From Syngnathus acus (taxonomy: Eukaryota > Chordata > Actinopteri > Syngnathiformes > Syngnathidae): 64,000 nt of DNA. The notes under the pieces are model-generated. The model worked only from the letters and a program-made list of their open reading frames with translations, was not told the origin of the DNA and searched no databases. The first letter of the stretch is position 1, and every line of letters starts with the position of its first letter. Below are positions 53,701 to 64,000 of this stretch, piece by piece. The position numbers and the translations under genes are program-made. The stretch is from contig NC_051104.1 in NCBI RefSeq assembly GCF_901709675.1, forward strand, positions 1,055,001-1,119,000, written 5' to 3'.

Positions 53701-55020
53701 TGGTTGCAAAAGTGTGCACACCCTCTTATAACAGACGATGTGGCTGTGTTTAGACTTAAGCAATCGCACTCACTTTCTTGTTAAATGGGAGTCGGCACAC
53801 AATGGCTCGGATTAACCCTAAATAAAGTTCAGTTGTTCCACTAAAGCACTGAATCCAAATATTTTATAAGCAATGTATGAGGGACTGTTTGTTTGTATCC
53901 TTTCTTCATCGCGAGATAAGTGTGTTTACCTCTGCAGCCACCTGCAGCTGCAGCGAAATGGGAGGGGGGCGGGGGGGGGACATTGGCGCTTTTGCCCCAA
54001 TCAGCGTTTCCCATCAGGCTAAATGCTCCCCGGAGACGCGGATTATTACACGACACCGGTCCTCAGAGTGGATAAACGGACCTCGGTGTCGTGCGAGGCC
54101 CCCCTACTCCCACCACTAGAATTGGGTTGCGAAGACGGACAGCTCGGGGGCCGAGAGATGAAAGAGCTCCACCGCCTTATTGACATTTTAATCAGAAACA
54201 GTTAGCGTGGAGTGCTTGTGTTTGCGGGCGGGAAACGGCGAGGAGCCTTTTGGAAAATATGCGAGGATTGAAATGCAGCCCTCGCTTGACACATCATTTA
54301 CCTGCTGTCAAGCTACGTGCGGCTATTTGATCTAGAGGACTCCTTTGACACCCCCGACGCACCGCAACCCCCCCCTTCCCTCGCTCACTGTATACAGACA
54401 CACAATTCTATTCCAGTCTAGTCTTTCAGGCTGTTGAATCATTAAGTCAAGCTGGATCTCCATTTTTTGTTTGTGCTGTTTTTAAACACTCAAATTATCT
54501 GCCTAAGGGAAATAATACATGTATATTGCAATTAATAGTTTTTTTGGAATGTTTCTTCGCTATGTATTTGAATCGGCATGGGCCAATTTTCTCCTAATTA
54601 ATCAAGCAAATGTACTCCACATGCTTTTATAGAATATTGTTTGTGCCTTATATTATCTTTTATGAGGTGGACATAAGCCTTGAATTACATGCATTTTTAA
54701 ACATCTGACGCTGAGAGCGCAAATTAGCAAGTCAAATGGCGTGAGTCAACGGCGACCACGTGTCACCATGCTATTTTTATTATTTTTTTTGCAATTACTT
54801 ATTAGCTCCAGATTGACGTTACGTAATCTGTCAGAGGCGTGACAAACCAAATGCGGCGAGTACAGTTGGAAGCTCAAGACGGTACAGTATGGTGCGACAA
54901 GAAGCCGTGCAGTTCATGTTCCATTTATGACAGCTTTCATGCGCAAGGTAATTCACATAATTAGAAATAAAAGAAGAAATAATAGTAATTTAAAAAAAAA
55001 ATACGATGGAAAAAAATCGA
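47782..55020. other. Gene-poor region
   Basis: No convincing gene. An open frame at 48185-48736 (183 codons) has no recognisable domain; the same segment (about 48400-48720) has enhancer-like composition with TAATTG and CAATTAAA cores. At 50549-50620 a TGTCCAACTCGAGGCCC start resembles a partial hAT MITE end. At 53600-53740 a TCTACACACCCCTGTTAAAATG stretch resembles a dispersed fish repeat known from memory. Confidence 0.4.
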
Positions 55021-55232
55021 GTAAAATCTGTTGACCAGTGTAATCAATTATTTGTCGATGAATCGATTAATCGTTGCGCCTCTGTGTAGGTTAGTGATAA
55101 ATTACAGCAGCTGTTCTAATTTACGTTAAAAAAATCCAGTAAAATCTGTTGATCGGTGTAATCGGTTATTTGCCGATGAATCGATTAATCGTTGCACCTC
55201 TGTGTAGGTTGTTGATAGATTACAGCAGCTGT
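55021..55232. repeat. Two-copy tandem repeat, 118-bp period
   Basis: GTAAAATCTGTTGA starts at 55021 and again at 55139. The units share AATCGATTAATCGTTGC and TTACAGCAGCTGTT with scattered substitutions. The ATCGATTAATCG core resembles sequences common in fish transposon remnants. Confidence 0.85.
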
Positions 55233-58053
55233 TTATGTCACAGCCATAAAGATCCTGCAAGTCTTTTGTCAGGTACCATTCACAGCTGCTTCTAGCTTTT
55301 ATTTTCGCCTTTTATTCCCCACGTTGCGTTATGAATTATGTATCGAAACATCCTAGCGGTACCGGGCCACAATCCCGTTTCGTCGCCGTCACCTCGGTTC
55401 ACCTTTTGTTGTCTCTCCCTCGGGATTAGAACGTTTACAGATGAGGAATCCCGAGCATTTGAATTCCTTTTCAATTATTCATTGTTGAATCTGTCGGACC
55501 TTGTTCAAACGCGCTTCCAGTCTTGTGTCGTTACTTTGAAAGCAAACTAAAAAGTGCCGTAATCCTCGATTGGGAAACAATAATGGGAGGCGGGAGGGGC
55601 GCTTGCGTTCCCCGACCGGTCATAAATTGATCATCATCGGCCGGCTCGGAGCTGCAGGTAGGCGCTGACAGCTGCTTAATTTGGTTTGGTCACCGGGGCC
55701 GCGTCATCCCGTAACTGGTGCGTGCGCGCGGACCCAAGGTCACCTAAACCCGCTGCCAAGTTAGCACGAAAACAGTCCCTCTCTGAATTTCCGGGCAGCT
55801 GTATTGGCTGCAATAGCAAATTTTTGATTCTTCTCACTTGATTGACTTTTTTCACATTTAAGCCAAACGGAGACGGCCGGGATTGCCAAAATCTAAAATC
55901 TTTTTGTGCAATCTCATTTTGGAGAATATGGAAGGGTAGCAAGCGGCGGATATTTATTCAAGCCAAGCTCCGTCCCCATTCCGCTTACTGCCCATCTGCC
56001 ATGGAGCCCTCCGAAAGGTTCCTCATTTGCATGTTTGGCGGTTAGAGCTTCTTCCGCTCATGACCGTTATTTGATCAATGAAGACGTCATCATTAGCGCG
56101 GCATTAAGACATCAACATTTCAAACTCTGTATAATTTTTTTGTAAATGAGGTCTTGAAAAGACAAAGCAATTGAGTGGAATTATACCGAGCGAGGATAAA
56201 AAAAAAAAAAATCCTAATTTCTCATCTAAAAGATGATGGCCAGGCTGAAATTGATGTATTGTTGTGATGGTTAGCCATATGGCGCTGTCGGCCTCCCCCA
56301 TCCAAAAATGTGTGATTACGGGGCTAGGTCAGCGCAACCTTTACCATTCCTCAAATGAATCTCTGTCTAATAACGACAAGGACGACAACAAGGAAACGTG
56401 CCGATTTCGAGCTCTGCTAGGAATTGTTGTCAAATTAAACATACACCGAAGACAAATAACGGATTAATTACATTTCCTTTCAAAGGCACCACTGTCTTTG
56501 GATTGTGAATTATTTTTACATGTTAGTCGTGTCATTTGCCTTTAGGCCGTATCAGTTCCATTAACCGTCCACGGTCGGATGGATCTTTAACCGCAAATTG
56601 AGGTGACAGCAGCAACAGAGACCCGTCTTTCAAAACGTCAACAAAATCCTCCCTGACGGCGCCTGAAAATTGACAAAATTGGAAAAAACGTACAGGCATG
56701 AGAAACTATATCGTTTAAGAATATACCCTGTGGTGTTTTCACTGAGTTTTTGTATTACCTGAACAATTACAGCAAAATCTGATTTGTAATTATTTTTCCC
56801 GTCAGCGTTTAAATGCCCGCCTTGCAATAATTGCCGCAGCTCAGGGCAACATTGTTTTAGATTGTAATCTCCGCTACTGTTCCCTGACACAAAGTTGACG
56901 CGTGATCGGCGTGGTGGAGATGACATGACGAAGGAGACGGTTTTGTGCTGGACTGACGGATGGTTGGCAGGTTTAAGCCCCCCCGCCCCCCTTTGTGGCC
57001 TCGGGACAGTCACCTGTCATCTCAGGTGCAAGCTCGTCGGAGCTGACGACTGCGACCAGCAGAGTGGATATGATGGGATGAGCGGAATGACAGTGACGCG
57101 ACGTTGAGTTGCCTTTGTTAGCTGAAAGGCGGACATCTGAAGATCTGAGCTAAACTGAGTATCCATAGAGTGCTTGAACCGTCAAAAAAAAAAAAAAGTC
57201 ACTTCAGCATTTAAAATCCATAAGTAGCAAATTTAAGAGGATGTTGAGATTCTAACTTTATTAGCCTCGGGAACCTCACTCCACTTTTTAAATTTCTTTG
57301 AATTTTTTCAGTCCGCCGAAAAAATCCCACGATTACCTTCAGCGCGTGACGACTGATCCCATAAGAAAAGGAACAAGCGGGAGTTTAGTTTTAAGCTCAA
57401 GGGAAGCTTCGACGAGCTGCTTTGACGCGAGTTATGAGCACACATCCGACCGCATAACCGAGAAGCCCTTCTGACGTGTCCTCGGGGGGCTCGAGATTTC
57501 ACGGCAACTACTTCCACGACAAACCGAGACCTGCCGCTCAGGGGGGAAAGAAATGGGCACCTGACTGGGGAGCAGCAGCCAGGGCGGATTAGATTTCACT
57601 TGGCTCAAATATTCGGCGTACTGCGTAGCCATCTGAGTCCCGACGTGCTGATTCCTTTTCTTTGCGATGAGTCACTCCCGTCCATCCAACTCGCAAGCAG
57701 GCCTCAGCACTCGTGTCTCGTATCAACTTGACTTTTGATGGACATGTGCTACTTCTGCACTTGGCAGCAACAGCAAAAAATCAAAAGCGTGCAACAGAGT
57801 GTGTTGCGCTACAGAGCTCCCAACGCTTTACCTTTCGCTAGCTTTCATAATCACGCAATAAACGGCGTAAATTAACGAGCGTTGATTCGAAATGCGCTCG
57901 TTAGCGGTCACCTCAAGGCACGCACTTAGCATCTCTTTAGTCCTCAATTTAGCGCCGCGAGCATCTTTCAATTCCCAAAATGCCTTTTTAAGTAGCGCTC
58001 TGTCGTGACCCCGCTGACTGACGGGCAACTCTCAACCTTTTTACCTCACAAGG

Positions 58054-58054
<1 letters not shown>
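55233..58054. other. Gene-poor region
   Basis: No gene was recognised. The segment at 55900-56160 is low in simple repeats and holds clustered TGATCAAT, TAATT and ATTTGCAT (octamer-like) words, making it a candidate regulatory element. Everything else is undistinguished. Confidence 0.4.

Positions 58055-58129
<75 letters not shown>
58055..58129. repeat. (TG)n microsatellite
   Basis: About 37 uninterrupted TG units. Confidence 0.97.
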
Positions 58130-58130
<1 letters not shown>

Positions 58131-60230
58131 GTTCTTTTGCCGCAGCCTCCAGCCAGTTTGTTTTGCCCGAGCTCGCAGCATACGGCATTTAACACTCTCA
58201 TAATTAAGTGGCCGGAGCCAAATTGCTCTGCCCAATCTCCGGCTTTCTGCTGGCACGCCGAGGTAGGAACACTTTATTAGAACCTCCCCGGCGTACGTAA
58301 TAAAATCACCCAGCGTAAAAAATGAATGTATAGCAATCTGCTATGATAGCAAAATTCAAAATGGAGAGAAAGCAACGGCGTAAAGTAGACAGACCTTTAT
58401 CGCCGTTTATCCTCGTCTTTTGGAGCCAACTGGGTGACGGATATTCCCCACCCAAAAGTCTCGGGCCCATCTGCTCGCACTAAGGCACAACATTTGTCAA
58501 AGTAGACTGGATAATGGTTTTGGCATCCTTGTTATAATCTCGGCATAATCTTCATTTGTCCACCCTTGGCATCGGGACACTTCTGGGTTTGGGAAAGTAG
58601 GCAAGGCGTATTAAGTGTCCTCGTTTTGCTTTCAGTTGCACGAGTCGATGAGGAAACGGGTCATTTAAGTCCAATGTGGTGCAACCAAATATTTTTTTTT
58701 TTAGAAACGGTAAAAAAAAAGTTGGTTTTAGTGATCGAATCTTTGCCCAGTGAAATTAATGAGAATCCATGACATCAGTCAGTTTTACGGATTTTCCAGG
58801 TGTCTTTTAAAAACCAACTCCACCGAGAGATTTTGTCTAATTGTTAGCAAATTTAGTGCACGCAGTCTAGACAGATGGGCGATGCCAAGTTGTAAAGAAC
58901 TTGTGTTTTCGTCATAATGCGCGGGTGAAGTAAGGTGGCGAAGTTTATTCACCATAAAAACAGAATTCTAACATCTTCTGTCGTATAACCCCGAAGAGAT
59001 TTATCGGCGCCCCCTACTAGCTAAAATTGGGCGTTGCACCGCCCCGGAGAATGTCCCGGCCACACAGTTCATGCGAGTTAGAGCCTCGTCATCTCCTTCA
59101 CAAAGTTATGGATCAATATAATCAAACGACCGGCAAGCGCAGAAACGGAAGAAAAGCTAACAAACGGGTCGAGCAAAGACAATACAGGACAAATGGCTCC
59201 CTCTAATGTGGGTCACACACACACACTTACACACGCACACACACACACGCGCACACGCGTTGTTCCCAGCTGTGTGGCCCAGTCAGCTGTGCCGCTTGCC
59301 AATGCCCGCCAACATCTGCTCCACAAAAACAATCTCCAGCTTTTAGCACTCAAATGGAGGTTACGCCATATGCCAGCAAGCCACTTAGTTGCAGCCAAGG
59401 GAGCTCGGGCCTTGGCTCGCCTTCACCGAGGTAACAGCGAAGGAGAGCGGCAATGGGATGTGAAGGGGATGATCCACTTTTAGTTTACCTGTAGCTCTCT
59501 CGTCCCTTCAGTCTGTCCATTTTTGCCCGACGCTCAGGTGTTTCCTTATTAAACATCTTAAATTTAGACCCCTCAGAGATCCGCTGCCGTATGGCGCAAC
59601 ACTCGATCTTATCCCGCTAACGCTCCTTCCAGATGTGCGCAATCTTCGAAACCAGGATCCGGATCGCTTTAACAACACTTTGCCTGATCGTGTGCATTTT
59701 AAAACCATTTAAACAAAATTAAAAGTGCAGATCGGGCTGGAGCCGCGAGGTGATAATGAATTTTTAATTAAATATGGGAGCCAAAGGTCCCAAAATGGAG
59801 CTTGCGGCTAACCAAGCAGCAGCCATTTTGTGGTGAGAGAGACCAGGTTTATTATTATGATCCTTTTGGCCTTGAGTCTTGACATTCCATTCACATTATA
59901 TTGTCTTACTCGTTTTGTACGCGTGTACACCTGAAATCATTACTTTAGTATCCCATAATTTCCGTATGAAGCATTTTAGATGTGAATATCACATTTTTTG
60001 GTGTAAAAGCAGTTTATTTAAAGATTCTGACAGTACACGGAATATATCATCCGTATCTAATCCCGCCTAGCTCTTGTCCTTGCTCAGACTTGCGGGGGGA
60101 ATAGACAAGGGAAGACGAACATGTCCGCCCGCTCCGTGGTGGGCGGATCCGATGGGAAGTTCTGGGACGGCAGGTCGGGGCTGGCTTCTGCGGGGTCACG
60201 GTTTCACTTGTGGGTATTAATTTGGGACTC
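58130..60230. other. Gene-poor region
   Basis: No gene was recognised. A short CA-rich tract lies at about 59214-59260. Small open frames have no domain or splice support. Confidence 0.4.
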
Positions 60231-60391
<161 letters not shown>

Positions 60392-63034
60392 GATGGCCGT
60401 GGTGCAAGACGACAAATCACCTTGACAGGGCCTCTGCTGTATATCACACTCTGATGATGCCACGCTTGAATGCTGATTAAAGTCTACCGGGAACTTAATT
60501 ACAGTCAAAGCGCAAGCAGTACCAACGCTTCAACATTTAGTGCATGTATATGCGGTGTTTTAAGTTTTATATCGGAAGAAGTTACTGTAAGGTTATGAAA
60601 TGTAATGTAAAATGTGAAAATAACGACTATAATATAATAATGGCTAGTGAGTTAGCATAAAAAGCTAATATTTTTCTTTTTTTCTTTTTAGAACTGAGAT
60701 AATTGAGTCTCTAACATGATATCCTGCTGTGACTTATTTCCCACTCGCTACCTTTATATGTATTTGATCCAACTGCTTTTTTTTTGGGTCCAAATTCACA
60801 CTTCGTCAATTGAGCACCCGTGCCTTTGGCAGAGAGCCGCTGTCTATCTTTGAAGGCCTCCCACGTTTTGTTGTGACGATGCGTCCTCTGCCAAAAAGGC
60901 TGCAATCTAACAAAAAGCTGATTTTGTCAATCTATAGAACCCAACTTAAGTCTAAAAAATAATTTTATTATTTCAAACTTGATTTACATTACCTTCTAAA
61001 ACACAATTATATTCCCAATCCACTTGCAGTCCCTTGAACGGTCAGAGGAGGGCAGTGTTCAAGTGGTAACTGGTCATGCAGGGCATGTTGTGTGCATCCT
61101 TGTTTGTATCATGTCAACTGCGTGCGCCTCTCCTATAGGTCAGCGATGCCCATGTGTGCTTTCCTCCCGTCTGCTGGTGGGCGTCTTCTAACTGTAGCGT
61201 TCATCGCAGTCAGCGGCCCAGATGAACCGGTAGAGGAATTATGCTAATGAGCTGCCCGATTATGCTAATGAGGCTTCAGTCGTCCGCTGCGATGATGCCG
61301 GGCTCGCATGACGACCAACACGGTCGCAACACGCCCGCTCGCTCTCTGGTTCATCTTTAGAAGAAGATTTTTAGTTGTGTGCATCTGTTTTTCAAAGTTG
61401 CTAATTTTGTAGCTGCTGAGCGTGACATAATGTTGCATTCATATTTAGCATAAGCCAAAGAGCCTCTCAAGTCCAGCACAGCTGTGCCGCCTCTTTCCCG
61501 GGGACGGCTTTTGGAGGCATTTTCACGACTCCTCTCGCGGGCCGGAGTGATGCGGCGACAAATGCGTTCCGTCAGCCCGGGCGAGCACATCTGGGCGAGA
61601 GGTCTCGTGAATACGTGCCAACAAAACTCTGATCCCGATCGGCGTGTGAAGGCGAGGATGTAATATTGAACGTCCAGATGGTTTCGAAGCAAAAGACAGA
61701 CGCGGGGCGACGTGGCGGTTATCTTTAATTCATATCCGCTCAGCCTTTCCCGCCGCATTGTTAGGGACGCGCCGCTAATTTTGCAATAAACAAACTTACT
61801 TGGGTCAGCATCACTTTGGCCTTAAGAATTGGTTGCTGGTATCGGCAGTTTCCGCGAGTACCGGATACCTCTCTACTGTGTATCGAAATAGCAACTGCAT
61901 TTCTAGATTTAATTTTTTTTAATTTTTGCAATAGTAATATGAATGGCAGCTGCTTTTAGATGACGAAGCAACACATTGGCTTCCAGAATCCAATGCATAT
62001 TCTTCTCATAAGCATTTACAAAATGTATGTAAATGCCGTTGGCAGCGTTTGAAGTAATTGCTGCGGCGCCGCTCTCCATCCTCTCCACAGAGCCTAGCGT
62101 GACCTCAATAATTAAGGAACGATTTTAAAATGCATTTCTAATTTTCTACCAGACCGAAAAGCCGCGTCGGACAAAAAAAGCCGCACCCTCCCCTTGAATG
62201 GGGGCGACTCCCGGGCTTCCACTAAACTGGTCATGAATGCACAAACCATCTGTTTTTCTGGCCGTTTGTCAGCTCGAGTGTGGTGGAGGCAGCTGTCGTG
62301 GCGGCTCCGCTTTGAATGATGGAGCGTGCAACCTTTGTTTGGCTTGCGCAGGAGATGCTCACTCTGGCCGCCAAATGTACCGAGCGGCCGCAGATAGACT
62401 TGGACGCCGCTCCGGGAAATCAAATCAACGACGGGGTTGAGATGGACAAAACGGGGAACCGGATAGAGCGGCCGGTGGAAGGTGGTTTCATTGTGTTGAT
62501 GTGGTGGTCGTGGGGAGGGGAGGGGGGGAGGATATTGTGTGCTGGCCAATCTGTAGCTCAGTGGGTGAGGTTGTCAGGGATTGAGGCCAAAAATGAAGGC
62601 CAGGAGGCCAGGAGAGACAGGTGAGAGCGGCAGCAGAAGCATTTGCATTTTTATACTCCATTTTATTGGGGTTTCACGGCGCTGCCATGGACACCAACCA
62701 ACCTGGGAGAGTCGTCCTTGCTTATAGCTGTATTAACTTTTTAGGAGCTACCATATGTTCCTTAATTTGATCCTGGGCTCTTGTTGCAGCATTTTGCTGT
62801 GAGGAACCTTTTACATTATTGCTCACCTCAAACTGGTTTAATTTCAACAGTGATGCGTAGCCCTAGTTTGGGTCATGGTGGCCAGCGTGACCTAATTGCA
62901 TATATTTGTCGCGGCTGATTCACTTGACCGGAAGAGAGGGGCTGAGATTTTTAGGCTACGGGGTCAACTTGTGTGCTCTTTGTTTTATATCACATGACAT
63001 TCAATGATTTTTTTAAAAAACTGTTCCTTTATAA

Positions 63035-63035
63035 T

Positions 63036-63070
<35 letters not shown>

Positions 63071-63071
63071 T
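63035..63071. repeat. (TTTA)n microsatellite
   Basis: About nine TTTA units in a row. Confidence 0.95.
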
Positions 63072-63530
63072 CTATCAATTGTAATCTAGACAGTCAATGT
63101 AACAATACTCACATTCTTTATCCTCTGCGAAGAACGACTATTGAGAAGTATTGTAAGCTGTTCCATGTATTTGCCTATCCATTATACTGCCCCCATGTGG
63201 CCAAGGCGCACACAACAAAAGGAGCAGCACAATCACCCCTGAATTGAAGCAAACAAATGTGGCCAAAACTGTTTAGTTCGCACTTGACAAAGCAAGTCTC
63301 CCCGCCTCGCCATAAAACCTCCTCACTCAACTCCACATTGTCACAGCTTCAAATGCTTTTGCGGGCCCAGTCGTGCTGTAAAAAAATCATCCGCTGTAAA
63401 AGAAGCCACGCTTGATAAGTTGTCTCCTCTTCGCGGCTTTGTTAGGGGTTGATTTGCTTTTTTCTTTCCCCTTTTGTGTGTCGCTGGAACGCTTCTTCTC
63501 ACATGATTTGCTGTTTAGTCACACGCTTTA

Positions 63531-63567
63531 GTGTGTGTGTGTGCGTGTGTGTGTGTGTGTGTGTGTT
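63531..63567. repeat. (TG)n microsatellite
   Basis: TG repeat with a single CG interruption. Confidence 0.93.
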
Positions 63568-64000
63568 GCTTTTCTTCCCGTGAATGCTTTAATGAAGTGG
63601 CATCTTATTATTACTGTTTGAAGAACGTGGCTGGATCAGTGACGGCAGATGTTTTTTTTTCCTTTTCCCCTTCGCGAGGATAAAAAGCTCTTATAAAAAC
63701 AGATTGCTCCTTATGCTAACTACATTTGGGTGCGATTAAATTGACTTACGTTATTGTCGACGCTTTTTACAAGTGCAATGCAACGCGTGCTGCGGGGCTG
63801 GTCGAGCTTATGGTGTTAAAGCCGTGCCTAGCAGGAAGCAGTTGTGTCCTCTCACACGACAGGCGGAGCGTGGCGTTTTTTTTTGTTGTTTTTTTTGCAT
63901 AGCCGCGGGGTAGGCAGGCGCCCCCGTCTTTTGCCCCCCCCCCCCTCCTCCCCAAACTGCGTGTCACCAGTCAGCTCTTGTTAGGCTTGACGGCTCTCTG

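Larger units (their letters stand above)
60392..64000. other. Gene-poor region to window end
   Basis: No gene was recognised. A duplicated octamer-like motif lies at 61238-61272 (see findings). A TTTA tract runs at 63035-63071 and a TG tract at 63531-63567. The segment at 63112-63260 is a diverged copy of sequence near 5089-5230. Confidence 0.4.

Noticed and set aside
56630-57013. 127-codon minus-strand frame
   Set aside because: No domain, and nothing around it looks like exon borders.
62112-62549. 145-codon minus-strand frame
   Set aside because: Low-complexity Pro/His-rich start and no family resemblance.
62552-62570. tRNA A-box-like TAGCTCAGTGGGTGAGG as a tRNA or SINE head
   Set aside because: No matching B box, acceptor pairing or SINE tail was found downstream.

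Overview
The window looks like teleost fish chromosomal DNA, probably percomorph. It holds intron-containing vertebrate genes with short introns, long CA/GT microsatellites, hAT-type non-autonomous transposons, L2-like LINE fragments and an intron-containing tRNA-Tyr gene. No bacterial, viral or plasmid feature was seen.

Gene-rich half (about 3.1-33.8 kb). Five protein genes lie in the order and relative orientation I recall for human 8q13: crh (+), trim55 (-), pde7a (+), mtfr1 (-), armc1 (+). The mammalian dnajc5b gene, expected between trim55 and pde7a, was not found; that gap holds a tRNA-Tyr(GTA) gene instead. I rebuilt every coding exon from splice sites and reading phase: crh 174 aa (one coding exon), trim55 373 aa (8 exons), pde7a 493 aa (12 exons), mtfr1 323 aa (7 exons), armc1 278 aa (6 exons). 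All phases close exactly. crh encodes a secreted stress neuropeptide, trim55 a sarcomere-linked RING/B-box protein, pde7a a cAMP phosphodiesterase, and the divergent pair mtfr1/armc1 two proteins linked to mitochondrial dynamics.

Armc1 intron 2 (28.3-31.6 kb) uses a GC donor. It contains a nested transposon stack: a TIR element with a 251-bp satellite array, interrupted by a hAT element with a perfect 8-bp target duplication, itself interrupted by a smaller hAT MITE. A separate hAT MITE follows it.

Gene-poor half (about 33.8-64 kb). I found no convincing gene. It contains an almost perfect 174-bp palindrome, two L2-like LINE copies in opposite orientation, a second TIR element whose termini resemble the first, microsatellites, and several AT/homeobox-motif-rich segments that could be conserved enhancers. 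This resembles a regulatory desert beside a developmental gene outside the window, but that is inference.

No wholly new molecular system is apparent. The best leads are the nested transposons with satellite birth, the related TIR families, the mtfr1 28-nt candidate exon and start-overlapping uORF, the pde7a donor-site repeat, and the candidate enhancers.
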